A DNA stretch of 64,000 nt, taken from Agarophyton chilense (taxonomy: Eukaryota; Rhodophyta; Florideophyceae; Gracilariales; Gracilariaceae). A program made the translations under genes and the position numbers. Shown here one piece after another: positions 44,060 through 54,538 of the stretch (positions are counted from its first letter, which is position 1; the number at the start of each line of letters is the position of its first letter). The DNA lies in assembly GCA_030374765.1 (NCBI GenBank), contig JARGXX010000071.1, positions 1,488,001-1,552,000 of the forward strand, written 5' to 3'. The notes below the pieces were generated by a model. The model made no database searches. It was given only the letters and a program-made list of their open reading frames with translations, and was not told the DNA's origin.

Positions 44060-44540
44060 GTTAGTGCGTCGCATTTTTGTGTTGGGCGAGGTGTGACGCT
44101 CATTCGCTTGCGGAGGTGCTCGTGTCGTTCTGTGTGTAGGGGTTTGGTGAATATGTCGGCAATCATTTCCGTTGTAGATATGCGGTGTACCGAATTGGTG
44201 TTGTTCTGGACGTGATGCTGGAGATAGTGATGTCTTATGTCAATATATTTGCGTTGCTTTGTCGGGCTCTTTATTTCTGCAATAAGAACCGCTGATCAGT
44301 TGTCTATGTAGGAAGGTGCGGCTTTGCTTTCATGCGTGTTAGCGTCTTTGAAAAGTTTCTATATCCATGTTGTTTGTCGTGTGGTGTTCGCAGCCGCGAT
44401 ATATTCCGCCTCCGTCGTTGAGAGTGAAACAATGTTTTGCTTGCGATATGTTAAAGAAATGGGCGTGCTGTTGATACAGTGTACTGTTCCTTTGATTGAC
44501 TTGCAATTGGCTCTTATCGCAAAATCGGCGTCGCTGTAGG
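44060..44540 (-). pseudogene. Ty1/copia RNase H C-terminal fragment
   Basis: The minus-strand translation starting near 44540 reads YSDADFAIRANCKSIKGTV, then RKQNIVSLSTTEAEYIAAA with the catalytic Glu, then KYIDIRHHYLQHHVQNNTN, and ends ISTTEMIADIFTKPLHTERH. This is the unmistakable end of copia-type pol. It carries stops (for example near 44377 and 44296) and lacks everything upstream. The fragment begins abruptly where the tyrosine-recombinase fragment starts on the other strand. Confidence 0.88.
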
Positions 44541-45089
44541 TATCTCAGGCTAGGGGATTTATTGCAGCTAAAAGTATTGGACGTCGCCATGCTGCCACTA
44601 ACCGAAAAGCGGCCGCACTATGGGATGCTCAACATTGTGATAGGAAAAAGTGGCCGAAATGAATCTGTCACGATAAGGCCGTATTTTTTGGCAGTTTTGT
44701 TAAACAAATTAGTTAGAAGAAGGAAGTTGGCAGAATCAGAAGTTATTTTCCCGTATCAACCAGCCCGATTTCGGGCCGGTCTCCGAAGAGCCGTCGAACG
44801 TCTAGGGATTCCGTTCGCGATCACTCTACACATGCTTAGGTACGGCGGGGCGACCACCGACAAGCTTTATGCTCGTCTCGCCGACCAGGATATAAAATGC
44901 CGAGGACGTTGGCAAAGCGATAAAAATTTTAAGGGATGTATTCAACCACACAAATTATACCACGCGCTCAAGGAACTATCCCCGGCCCAACGTCAGTCAT
45001 TTGAGGCGGTTTACAGCAGGGCATACACATCTTTCAACGTGCCGCCGCCAGATTGGGCTGGGGGTTTGGATTATCATGTGGAAACTTAA
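44541..45089 (+). pseudogene. Tyrosine recombinase catalytic-domain fragment
   Basis: An open frame whose recognisable part starts LRLGDLLQLKVLDVAML with an Arg at the expected first catalytic position. It continues through NIVIGKSGRNESVTIRP and a helix to LHMLRYGGATT, the HxLR motif (catalytic His and Arg). It ends DIKCRGRWQSDKNFKGCIQ. In relatives the last motif normally carries the tyrosine nucleophile (YIQ); here it is Cys. The N-terminal DNA-binding half is missing because the sequence is cut at the copia fragment. Such recombinases belong to Crypton, DIRS or related elements, or to cellular genes of algae; which one cannot be told. The upstream extension of the frame to 44496 has no ATG. 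Confidence 0.65.
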
Positions 45090-45551
45090 GCCGAAAATCG
45101 TTTTTCGTTTAAGTCAGTTCGTCAGAATTCTGCACCCGACTCGCAGACTTCTGACACTCGGAATCAGTTTTCTGAAAAAATTATTATAACAGAAAACTGT
45201 CTCCTGGAATATCAACTTAGAGCTTGGAACCTATATCAGAAGGAAGTTTAGTTTGGATAGTAGTAGTGGACTTGGTTGTAGGAATTTAATGGGTTTTGGT
45301 CTAGGATTGGTTTTTGGGGAGTGGGTGTGAGCTGGCTGGGACTTAGTTATTATTTGGTTAAGTCGCTCGGATGCCATCGCGTGGTAGTTTAAAACACTAT
45401 AGCTTCGTATTAAAAATTGAAATGTTGTTGTCAAAAAATTATTTTTTTACCTTGTCAATAGTACTTAAAAATGCGAAGCGTAATAGTACGAGCGTAGCGA
45501 GCTGTCATGTAGTCAATGAGAGGAAATGGACAATAGAAGGTTTTGGCACAG
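45090..45551. other. No recognisable gene
   Basis: AT-rich spacer between the recombinase fragment and the Harbinger-like element. No features supported. Confidence 0.4.
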
Positions 45552-45751
45552 AGTTCGGATAAAAATTTCGGTAGCTAGGTTACAATTTTTGAACCGTTAC
45601 CGAACAAAAGAAAATTATTTTGGCGTGCAGTTCGGTATTTTGGGATGGGTGGGGAGGTCGGCAAGGTGCCAACGAACTCACTCCGCTTGTCAAGATGCGG
45701 ATCAAGGATGGCGCCATCACGAAAGTGAGGCGTCGAGCAATCGAGCAACTA

Positions 45752-46823
45752 TGGCCCTGCTGTGTCTCGTGCGTTCTCGAAAAGCGGATGCAACTAACCT
45801 GATTGCAGCTCTTTTCATGCGTATGGTGCAGTACGGAGCAATGGAAGAGGTGCTGTACACCGAACGAATTTTACAAGTGAGCTCTACTTGGTTTAACTTA
45901 CAAGCTTCAGACGATTCTATGTGTCTGAAGCGGTTTCGATTTGTTAAAGCCGATATATACAGGATCATTAACATGTTGTCCTGGCATGCCAGTAAGAATT
46001 CTACTGCAAGAAGACGTTACAGAACTAACGCTGTGTTCTCATTCTGTGTCTTGTGTAGAAAGCTGTGTACGATGAGCAGGTGGTGGGATCTGGAAGAAGG
46101 GTTTGGTATGAGGGCGCCAGCGTTAAATGAGATCTTCTACGAAGCGCTAGAATTCACGTTTGATCGTTTCAATAAAGTTATGACCGAGTATCGAGATGAG
46201 TTCATACAAGAGCGCGCTCTTTTGTATGCAGAATGCGTGAAACAGGCAGGTGCTCCCCTGGAGAGCTGTGTTGGGTTCATCGATGGTAGGAATATTTACA
46301 TCGCGCGGTCTAAAGGGAGACAACAGAGAGCCACTTTCAGTGGCCACAAGCGCAGAAACTTCCTTAATTTTCAAGCCATAAGTCTACCGGATGGCCTCAT
46401 CTTTAACTTATATGGTCCTTTAGAAGGAAGACCTCATGATATGACGCTATATATAAAGTCAAATATAGCTGCTGATCTCCAAAGATCGCTACTAGTTGGA
46501 AACAGATAGTTTTACTTGTACGGGGACCCGCCCTATGTTCTTCGAAGTTATTTGCAAGTCGGATTTCAACGTGCGTCTTTGATGCAAGAACAAAAGTATT
46601 TCAACGAACAAATTTCTGCTTGTAGGATAGCTTTAGAGTGGGCGTTAAAAGACATCAAGAATTACTCTACTCACGGACTCCTGCTGGCCTTTGGTACCAT
46701 TTGGCTGCTATTCTTTGGAATATTCGAACTTGCTTGTATAGCTTCCCAAGCTCGCACTTCTTCAAATTCACACCACCGTCGCTTGAGACTTACCTGAGCA
46801 CCATGGGTGCCCTAAATAACTAG
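45752..46823 (+). pseudogene. PIF/Harbinger transposase (HARBI1-like DDE), broken
   Basis: From ATG at 45752 (MALLCLVRSRKADATN) the frame runs to a TAG at 46507-46509. The next fragment (46516-46797) continues the protein, and a last frame ends at 46823 with TPPSLETYL. Core motifs: CVGFIDGRNIYIARSKGRQQ (first Asp), GPLEGRPHDMTLYIKS, YGDPPYVLRSYL (second Asp), and RIALEWALKDIK (Glu). This is the DDE nuclease that excises Harbinger elements with the help of a Myb-like partner. All three acidic residues remain, but the stop and the frameshift after the EWALKD motif inactivate it. The damage is light, which suggests fairly recent loss. Confidence 0.85.
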
Positions 46824-46928
46824 ACAGCCTTTAAAAGGCCCACGTTGGGCTCTTCAAAATCTCTTAACTCGAGCCATCAATCCTCGAATGGGCACACGCT
46901 CCTGGTTGGCAGAAGTAAACACACTAAC

Positions 46929-47918
46929 TTAGTTTTCCTTGGCCTTTAAGTCTCTGATCAACTCCAACAAAGAACGTTGGACCTCCAATCTCAATCGACG
47001 CTCTGCTGCAGCCTCCGCAGATCTCTTTTTCTCCTCTGCAAACCGTTGCGCCTCCAAATCCACCCGACTCTTCTCGATATCATTGCGGCGCTCTGCAACA
47101 ATTGATTCAGTCTGAATACAGTGCTCTTCTAGCGCAATGCGCTTTTCCTCGAAGTCTAACCGCTTCTCGTTCCGAACTTCCCGCCGACAAAGCAGACTTA
47201 GACGCTCCACCTTTGCTTTCTCCACCACTGAAATAGCTCGGCTCATATCCGTTGTCGCTTGGGTATGACTTGTCTTCTGCTTCTTCGGCGCTCTTGCCTC
47301 CCCATCCCCATCCGGACTTTCAAGTGTTGAAGCTCTGGCCATTACCATGTCCCTTACCTGTTCCCCCTCAGCAATAAGTGCGGCTTCTTTATCTGACGCT
47401 TCCGCTTTGGCTTTTGACTTTTTCGTCCTTGTAGTCATCGATTAACGTGACTAGATCTTGACAAAGCTGCTCGTACTCTCCGTATTCTTCCTCACCGCCA
47501 GACGCAGCCGCTTAATGACCATCATCCTTCCTGAACTTGTTCACCAAAAGCTTGAAAAGGTCTTGGCAATGTTTTCCATCCGTCTTCTAACTAACCAACT
47601 TGGGAGTGTTTAATTGCTTCGCCACTTCTTCGAAGAGCACCAAAGTTTGCCCGTGTGGCGCGCGATGTGCCCCTGCTGCTTGTAGCTCTTTCAGAAGAGC
47701 CAGATCGAGGTTTGCTGTGAACTTGCAACGAGCAGGGCCGTTACGAGTGGCCGGATTGCTCCCAGGCTGCGCGTCAGCAGTAGAAGGCTGTATGTATTTG
47801 GTCTGGGGGGGGGGGGGGGGTGGGGGGGTGGGCATTGATGCTGATGTTCCGTCTCAGAAACGGCAACCGCCCCTAATGGGGCTTGTCTAGTAGGGGGCTG
47901 GTTTTCAATGGTTGACAT
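46929..47918 (-). pseudogene. Harbinger-associated Myb/SANT-like DNA-binding protein with C-terminal coiled coil, broken
   Basis: An ATG at 47918 (MSTIENQPPTRQ) leads into a proline run encoded by the C/G homopolymer at 47807-47829, after which the frame changes. The Myb/SANT-like part follows (RCKFTANLDLALLKELQAAG, then LFEEVAKQLNTPK, then after a TAG at 47587 HCQDLFKLLVNKFRKDDGH). A TAA near 47512 and a frameshift near 47430 come next. The last frame (47438-46929) is a Lys/Glu/Arg-rich coiled coil (RRNDIEKSRVDLEAQRFAEE). In active Harbinger elements this partner recruits the transposase to element ends. It faces the transposase tail to tail. Confidence 0.72.
47807..47829 (+). repeat. G homopolymer run in the Harbinger element
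   Basis: Fourteen G, one T, seven G (about 23 bp), encoding the proline run of the Myb-like protein on the other strand. A slippage-prone tract that changes the reading frame. Confidence 0.9.
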
Positions 47919-48090
47919 GGTGGTGGTGGTGCAGTCTGTGAAATGTCGGATAGGGCCTGTGTATGGGATACCGAAAAGCCACTTCGGTAGAAAGGGGCAG
48001 ATACCGAAATTTCGGTCGACGATTTCGGTGGGGGATGGCTAACCCTAATTTAGGACCGAAATGTCTACCGAAATATGACCGAACGGCACC

Positions 48091-48365
48091 GGCCAAAACC
48101 CTCTAATATCTCTGGAATATGTTCGAAATTTATTGGATCAATCTATTCGATATGCCCCCTGGTATGTTAATATCCGTACACCTCATGCAAGGCGAAGGCG
48201 CAGCACGACACATGTATCATTACGTGTACACTGCGCCTTGTTCTGTAGCGTGCACTGAAACAAATAAAATGCACGGCCGCCGACAGTGGTCACACCCACC
48301 GTCGTAGAGGCCAAGGGAGGGAGGCTCCAGCGCTCCAGTTCCAACATGGTAGCATTCGCCTGGGT
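48091..48365. other. No recognisable gene
   Basis: Spacer between the Harbinger element and the minisatellite; nothing supported. Confidence 0.4.
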
Positions 48366-48975
48366 TTGCGCACCACTGCAGCGCCTCGAATGGCGGCCTT
48401 GCGCACCTCTCCTCCGGGCGCATCCTTGGTTTTCCGGCCTCCGCGCTTCTTAGGTTTCAGCCTCCGCGCATCCTCGGCCTCCCGGCCTCCGCACTTCGTA
48501 AGAACTCTTGGCTTCCGCGCATCCTTGGCCTTCTGTCCTCTGCACTTCGGCAGTTTGTAAAAACACTCGGCTTCTACGCTTCCTCGGCCTTCCGGCGTCC
48601 GCACTTTGTAAGAGCTCTCGGCTTCCGCACATCTTTGTCTTTCCGGCTTCCGCGCATCTTCGTCTTTCCGGCTTCCGCACTTCGGCACTTCGTAAGAACT
48701 TTCGGGTTCCGCCCTTCCTCGGCCTTTTGGCCTCCGCGTTTCGCCAACCTACGGCTTCCGCTCTTTATCGGCCTCCAGCCTCCACGCATCTTGGCATTTG
48801 GCCTCTGCATGTCTTCAACATTACAGTCTCACCTCGGCGCATCGGTTCCTTGGATTTCGCCTCCCCTCTGCGCCTTGGTTCCTCGGCTTGCGCCTCGCCT
48901 CCGCGCATCGATTCTTTGGCTTGCGTCTCTTCTCTGTGTGCGCATTGGTTACTCGTCTTGCACCTTTCCTGCTTC
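48366..48975. repeat. Degenerate GC-rich minisatellite
   Basis: Repeated blocks of the type CTTCCGCGCATCCT, GGCCTTCCGGC, CTCCGCACTTCGTAAGAACT recur about every 70-80 bp with many point changes. The right part has a CGCCTCNNCTCTGCGC-like variant. Frames on both strands (such as 48508-48984 and 48290-48688) are artefacts of the repeat. Confidence 0.75.
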
Positions 48976-49036
48976 GAGGTTTGAACTCCTGGGGCTATCG
49001 TAGTCCTTCGAGTCTAAAGTTTTATCTCTCGAGAGA

Positions 49037-49924
49037 TGTAGGACAACGCTTGGAGCGGAGACACCACGAAGATGTTCAGGATCTTCCTCTCTTGAGAGAC
49101 ACGCCTCAGGCGGAGGAGACGCGTCCCGGTGGAGCACAGAAACAGAGCCACTCTGGAAAGGCACGACGGAGTCGGGTGTAAGACCGAGGCCAATCCGGCG
49201 GGATATACCTAGAGTGTTTAGGTGAGCACGGCACAGTCCGGTGTGTGGCCAATCCTAAGCGGAGCGGTATCACGGCGATTGTCGGAAAAGAGGAGAGGAA
49301 ACAATCGTATGAGGGGGACGAGCGGGGTGAGTGAGGCGGCCATTCACGAGAGCCAAAAAGGAGAACAAGAGGAAAACGGGGGCGAAACCCTATACAGGGG
49401 CGAGACTACGACAATTGTCGTCGATTAAGTATGAACCCACGGTGGTGGTAGCACTCTAGTCGACAGAGGGGTGGATGAACTAATGTGCAACGCGCGCTCA
49501 CGCAGTATGCGGTGAAGACGCGCTGAAGGCGAAAAGTTTAGAGCCAAGACCCCCTTCTTCGGATCTTCCAAGAGGCTGTTTAGTGGGGAGCAGTGCTCAA
49601 CCTTCTGAGTAGTGTGGCGTGCGGCCCCTGACAGTGGACGCGCGCCCGAAAAATAGACACTAAATAGCGATAGCGTAGCTAAATAAATACTAAAAAATAC
49701 TGAATAATACTAACCATTAGGTAGAATCCGGGCCACGTGTGGCACGCCTCGCACTCGAGCGCCGGCATCCGTGCAGTCCACGTATTCCAGCAGTGTGCAC
49801 CTCCGGTCCTAACCGGCCGTCGGCACGCAATAGCGGTATAGCTTGTCATAGACCAAGCTAGTCCTCAAGCGAGCAAAGTCTCTAAGTCCGAGGAAGAAAC
49901 CCCCTTGAAGAACATTGCACTTCA
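49037..49924 (-). repeat. 3' LTR of E2
   Basis: 888 bp. On the minus strand it begins TGAAGTGCAATGTTCTTC directly after the polypurine tract AAGGAGGGAGATA and ends GTCCTACA. Its ends and internal blocks match the solo LTR at 19499-20362 (864 bp). The partner 5' LTR is not in the window. Confidence 0.85.
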
Positions 49925-49959
49925 TATCTCCCTCCTTAGGTGACGAACACGCCGTCGAC

Positions 49960-51827
49960 ATGACGGGGAGGCAACGGTCCAACCGGCATAAAAGCGAGCC
50001 GCGTAACGCGTCCAGCGACCACTCGACTGTCGAAGGCAGAGCTGCACAACCGAACAACAAACGCACCAACGCGGTAAACACTCCTCGAACTTCGAGCGTT
50101 CTTCTGCATCGTACACCAACTTCCAGCGAACGCATTCCGATACGTCGGCGACCAGTATTCTCTATGAACGGTGGTAACAATCCCCGCCGGGGATACTTCT
50201 CCAGTTTCCATTCGGCTTACCTTCCGCGGGGGAGTGCCTCGGCAACCGCGCCGAGCCGATCCCGGGGTCCTGTTGAAGCTTCAAGCCACATCATTCCTGC
50301 AGAGGAAACTTGGCCCACTTACGACGAACTCGTCGGGTTAAACCCGCGTCAACATGCGGCGATTCTCCGGAGAGCTCCGTGGTTCCATCCGACAGCGGTC
50401 TTCGACGAAGAACTCGGGGCGTCGTATGCTGATGGCAATGCGCGTCTCCCGGGCGAGCTGCCGGCTTTGATCATCACCTCGTGGGATTGGCGACGCCGTG
50501 TGGCGGTTCCCGTTCACGCGATTCTGCGGCGAAGGCGCGAGTCGACGGAGGAGGCGCATTGCGTATTTGTCCGCATCGGCTATTCACGGATCAACCGGGC
50601 GAACTTTCAATACCCCATCCCCGAAGAATTCGGCTTCGACCTACGGATGTACCGGACTCAGGGTGAGATCGGCTACTGTGACCGCCTTGCGGCGTTGGAA
50701 ACTTACGCATGGCGCAGTCAACCGCGAACGCGTCAAGGAGCGATCTGCTGGGTCCGTCCGATCATTCGTGCCGAGTTCCGTCATCTTCGTCGTGAGTCCC
50801 GGTATCGGTGGTTACAGAACTTCATCCGCGAGGAGCGTCGGGGCAGATCCCGCTTTGGGTTCCTTGTCCCTTATCAGAACACGGAGATAAACCGGACTAG
50901 TCCCTTCTATCAGTTCGGGCGATACGCTTCCCTGCCTGGGTGGTGGTCCTCCGTCGAGGTGTGCCGGGGATGTTACGTGAAGTTGCCTCCAGTCGTCTCC
51001 TATCTGGGCTCGTACCTCATCGAAGATCCACACTCCGGCTCATGGTCCGTGGTCCTAACCGAATGGGCAGTCCGCGCCGCGGCGTACATCTTGTGGGAAG
51101 CCTACGACCAGTATCGACTGTGGTATCTTCCTCCGCGTTTGCGTGGTTACTCAGGCAGCTGGACCTTCAACTCCCTCTTGGAGGTGTCAATAACGCTAAT
51201 GAAGCTCAGGAGCTCATCGACATCATTGGGCGTGTCGACTGGGCTGTCGTGCCTGTCCGGCAGAGCGGCCGTGGTCAAGAAGCCGGTGGGGCTGATCGGT
51301 CTCCGGGGCGTCGCACGCCGTTGGCGGGAGATTTCATCTTCTTTAACCCATGGGAGCAGCAAGAGATCTTTAAGGCGGAGGCGTCGGCACTCCGGATGGC
51401 TCCGCGAGGCATACCATACGGGCACCCCGTGGGGTTTGTCAACTCGGATGACTTCTACTACGCCTATGGCAGTGATGATCTTCCGGAGGAGGAGGGCGAA
51501 TACCGTGGCGACGAGGTCATGGAAGACGTGGGAGACCCCGATGGTGCCGATACTACGGCGAAGCCGTCGCAGGGAGCGACTCACGCAGGTGCAGTCGTCG
51601 ATCCAGTGGCGGCGGCGTTGCCGGACGAACCGGAACTTATCGAGGTTCCCATACGCCCAGAGGCGGTCGTGATCTCCCAGTTCCTTCGGGGTGCTGGACT
51701 GAACGCGCAAGCGGCGAGCGGCGACATCGGTACGATGAGAGACGCCCTCGTGTCAAGCCTGGCCGGCGGGAGTTACTCGGCTAGCGATTCGGCTGGCGCG
51801 CACGGTAATCCGGGTTCTTCCAACTGA
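49960..51827 (+). pseudogene. E2 antisense ORF (family-conserved, unknown function), one frameshift
   Basis: Opposite to E2 gag-pol. The ATG at 49960 (MTGRQRSNRHK) lies 36 bp inside the LTR edge. The first frame covers about 400 residues: RAPWFHPTAVFDEE, LVPYQNTEINRTSPF, VVSYLGSYLIEDPHSGSWSV, AAAYILWEAYDQYRLWYL. Near 51150-51180 a one-base shift moves to the frame that continues NANEAQELIDIIGRVDWAVV, GDFIFFNPWEQQ, IPYGHPVGFVNSDDFYY and ends NPGSSN at 51827, about 620 aa in all. E3 matches nearly the whole length and E1 the C-terminal third. It is tryptophan- and tyrosine-rich, and arginine-rich in the middle. No transmembrane segment, signal peptide or known catalytic motif is seen. Apart from the frameshift it has no stop, although pol of the same element is heavily damaged. 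Function unknown. Confidence 0.75.
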
Positions 51828-51899
51828 TCCCTTGGGAACTTGGTTAGTACATCCCGTTTTGCGGTAGTGTGTGCAGCAACTTCGAAAATAATAAACTGC

Positions 51900-52020
51900 T
51901 TCCGTCTATGACGTATTTGTTTTCTTTCTTCTCTTCCACTTCTTCTGAATGTTTTTCTCCAGGTCTTCTGTGCATCTTCTCCTTCTTCCAAGGGTCCTTA
52001 TCCAGATCTTCTGTTCCTTT
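51900..52020 (+). repeat. Pyrimidine-rich tract (purine-rich on the E2 sense strand)
   Basis: TTTCTTTCTTCTCTTCC-like sequence between the stops of the convergent antisense ORF and pol, equivalent to 16720-16890 of E1. No gene. Confidence 0.75.
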
Positions 52021-52039
52021 ATCCCCATCGGGTTTCTTC

Positions 52040-53458
52040 TTATCCCACTTGGGCTCGGTCTATGGTGGCTGGCAAAGCCGTGATAATACGACGATGATAC
52101 TGTACCACCTTCGACCGGGGCAGGTGCTCTATCGGTTCGTCTGAATCCCAGTCGGGGCCGTACCCGTACCAACGGACCAAGTATTGGATATACCCCTTTG
52201 GGTGGGAGGAGTGCTCCAAAATGCGTCCTACCACGAACTCTTGTCGGTACACTTCCCGGCCATCCCGTATGACGGTGTCGCTATCTCCGGGTGGTACCCG
52301 TCCTGAGCCAGGGGGTACCGAAGTGATCACGCGTCGGGCGGCTTCGCTCCGGTCGGACCGTGTAGCGCGCAAGGCAGTCCTCGGCTGAGTAGAATGTCGA
52401 CCCGACTTCGGCGGTTCATCTTCCGCAAGTTCTTGGTTTGCTTCGGCGTTTCCCACTCCGGTTGGAGGGCCCACACCGGCGGGTAGCCCGGGTTGTCGTT
52501 CCGCTAATCGGCGTGGTGAAGCTCGCTTCGGCGGTGAGATTCGCTGGGGCAGTGGCGCATTGTCGCACCTCTCTGTCCCACGGCGAGGTTCCGTGTAGAC
52601 ACGTGAGGGTTCCAATGGCTGGGTGTCCGGCGTCGGCGCCGTGGATGTATCCGCCTCCCTGTGCAGGGTACTTGGCGGTGCGTCGTCCACTCGTACTGTA
52701 TCAGGCTCCGGTGCGTCGAGCGCATTTTCATTCCGTGTTGCACGTGTGGTGACACCTCTGCGAGTGTTGGTGGCGTTATCCGCAGCTGCGTTCTGAGGCA
52801 TGGAGAGCGACTGCTTTGAGTCGTGCAGGACGCCGGTATCAGGCACCCCTGATGGGCGAAGAATGACACGCGACGGTGCAACGTTTCCAGTGACGGTATC
52901 GACCGGATTACGACGGCTGTCGGGCGCCTCGCTCTCCATAGACGATTCACCAGGGTTGGTGTCCGTCGGGTGGACTGGGGAGGAGCGACGGATGTGCGAC
53001 ACGATTCTTTGCGGGCTGGGCGCCGCGGGTAGCGGAAGGTCAGACAAACCCCGAGATGGGTGTGGTAACGCGTAGGGACGCGGGTGGACCTGGGGTAAGG
53101 GGGTCGATGAATCCATTTCAACGGGAGCAGTCACACCAGTAGGTTGGGATGTCATCGGCGGAGGAGCCGATACCACGCTATCGCGGGAGATGCGTTCGTG
53201 ATTACCAGCGAGTTCAACAACCACACTGTCGGGAGCCACCGAAATAACCCGAAAGGGGCCGTCGGCAACGGGTGACAGCTTGTGGCGTTTCTCCTTCCCT
53301 GGGTTCCAATACTCCTTGCGGATGAATACATAACCGTCGGGGGCGAGACGTGGTGGCGAGCGAGGGGCTTTGATATCAAAGTCACGCTTGTAAGCAGCGT
53401 GGGCTCGCCCCATTGAACGCCGTGCGGCGGAACGAGCTTCGTAAGCCAAGTTTTCCAC
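52040..53458 (-). pseudogene. E2 pol: integrase C-terminal domain, long linker and chromodomain
   Basis: The frame starts within the integrase tail (SMGRAHAAYKRDFDIKAPRS, then GYVFIRKEYWNPGKEKRHK, then FRVISVAPDSVVVE). It runs through about 250 residues of Pro/Ser/Thr/Arg-rich linker and ends with a chromodomain: EFVVGRILEHSSHPKGYIQ, YLVRWYGYGPDWDSDEPI, EHLPRSKVVQYHRR. The end DRAQVG equals that of E1. Unlike in E1 the chromodomain is still in frame with the integrase tail. The frame is offset from the integrase core by a frameshift near 53450. Confidence 0.85.
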
Positions 53459-54538
53459 GCTTCGCGGTAAGCAGTCGGTGACGGAAAGGTATCCAGCGTG
53501 GGCTGTGGTTCCAGCGCCACGGGCGGTGGGGTACGGGACAGTACCAGCTCGAAGGGCGTTAATCCAGTTGTCTTGTGCACCTGCGTATTGTACGCAAAGG
53601 TGAGCGCATCAGTGAACAAGTCCCAATCTTTGGGGTGGTCGGCAACGTATGAAGGGAGTGTCGAAAGTAATGTCCGGTTGAACTGTTCGGCCTGCCCATT
53701 AGTTTGGGGGTGGTAAGTGGTTGTGAACAGGTTCTTAATGTCCAAGATGCGACACACATCCTCGAAGAAACGAGAGGCGAACTGTCTCCCGTTATCGGAG
53801 AGGAGGTTGAGCGGTGGGTCGTAGACGAAGACCCAGTGTAGGACGAAGGCTTGAGCCACGCTCATAGCGGAGATCTTCCGTAACGGTACGGTCCGGACCA
53901 GCTTGGAGAAGCGATCCGTAATTAAGAGTAAGAACTTGTATTTCCGCTTATTGGTAAGGAAGGGACCGAGTATATTGATGGCCAAAAACTCCAATGGAGC
54001 GCGAGCTGGAAATAGCTTCAACTCCGTCGCGTGACGGCGAAGCTTGACACGGTTCCGAGGGCAATCGGTACAAAAACGCGCCGTTGCGAAGCAGTCCACT
54101 GCCATGGCAGGCCAGTAGAAGTTACGGCGTAGGGTGAGGTAAAGTTTCCGCCCCCCGACGTGGCCACTCAGTTTGGAGTAGTGCGACAACCGCAAGACTC
54201 TCGACTGGAGGTTAAGTGGTGCCACGATTTGTGGGTGCGATCCGACGGTCCGTACAAGGTACCCAGCGTCATTCACCTGAAAGGGGAGAGTACCCTCTCC
54301 ATTGAGTTGAGCGCGGACCTTGGCGCAGAACGGGTCAGCGAATTGCTCCCGTATCATCTACTCTGGAGTAATAGGCACGAAGTTCCCTGGTAAGGGTTTC
54401 TCGGAATCTTCCGAGAGAAGAAAGTCGTCCAATTCGGAACCTGAATCTGAAGGGTCCGTGTCTCGTTCCTCGTCCTCGATGGTAGCGTCGTCGCCATTCA
54501 CTGCAAAGCAGGGTATTGTATTTCATCGTCTTTGACGG
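53450..54538 (-). pseudogene. E2 pol: integrase zinc finger and core, catalytic Asp lost
   Basis: Open from about 54357. It shows the HHCC finger (RLSHYSKLSGHVGGRKLYLT, CTDCPRN) and the core. The first catalytic residue is changed: FLAINILGPF has Asn where E1 and E3 have Asp (AIDILGE, SIDILGE). The second Asp (LLSDNGRQF) and the Glu (NGQAEQFNRT) remain. Upstream, between RNase H and the finger, the frame is broken (TGA after IQYPALQ near 54510). The C-terminus shifts frame near 53450. An integrase without its first Asp cannot join DNA strands. Confidence 0.85.

Larger units (their letters stand above)
45552..48090 (+). mobile_element. PIF/Harbinger-like DNA transposon with convergent transposase and Myb-like genes
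   Basis: A transposase relic (plus) and a Myb/SANT-like protein relic (minus) face each other, the two-gene content of PIF/Harbinger elements. ATTTCGGTAG at 45565-45574 is matched by its reverse complement CTACCGAAAT at 48065-48074. TTCGGTA-type motifs cluster at both ends (about 45552-45640 and 47970-48090), including the 14-bp palindrome ACCGAAATTTCGGT at 48003-48016. These look like terminal and subterminal repeats. Exact ends and the 3-bp target duplication were not fixed. Confidence 0.65.

Noticed and set aside
48290-49003. Several 120-160 codon frames on both strands
   Set aside because: Artefacts of the minisatellite; translations simply repeat the unit.
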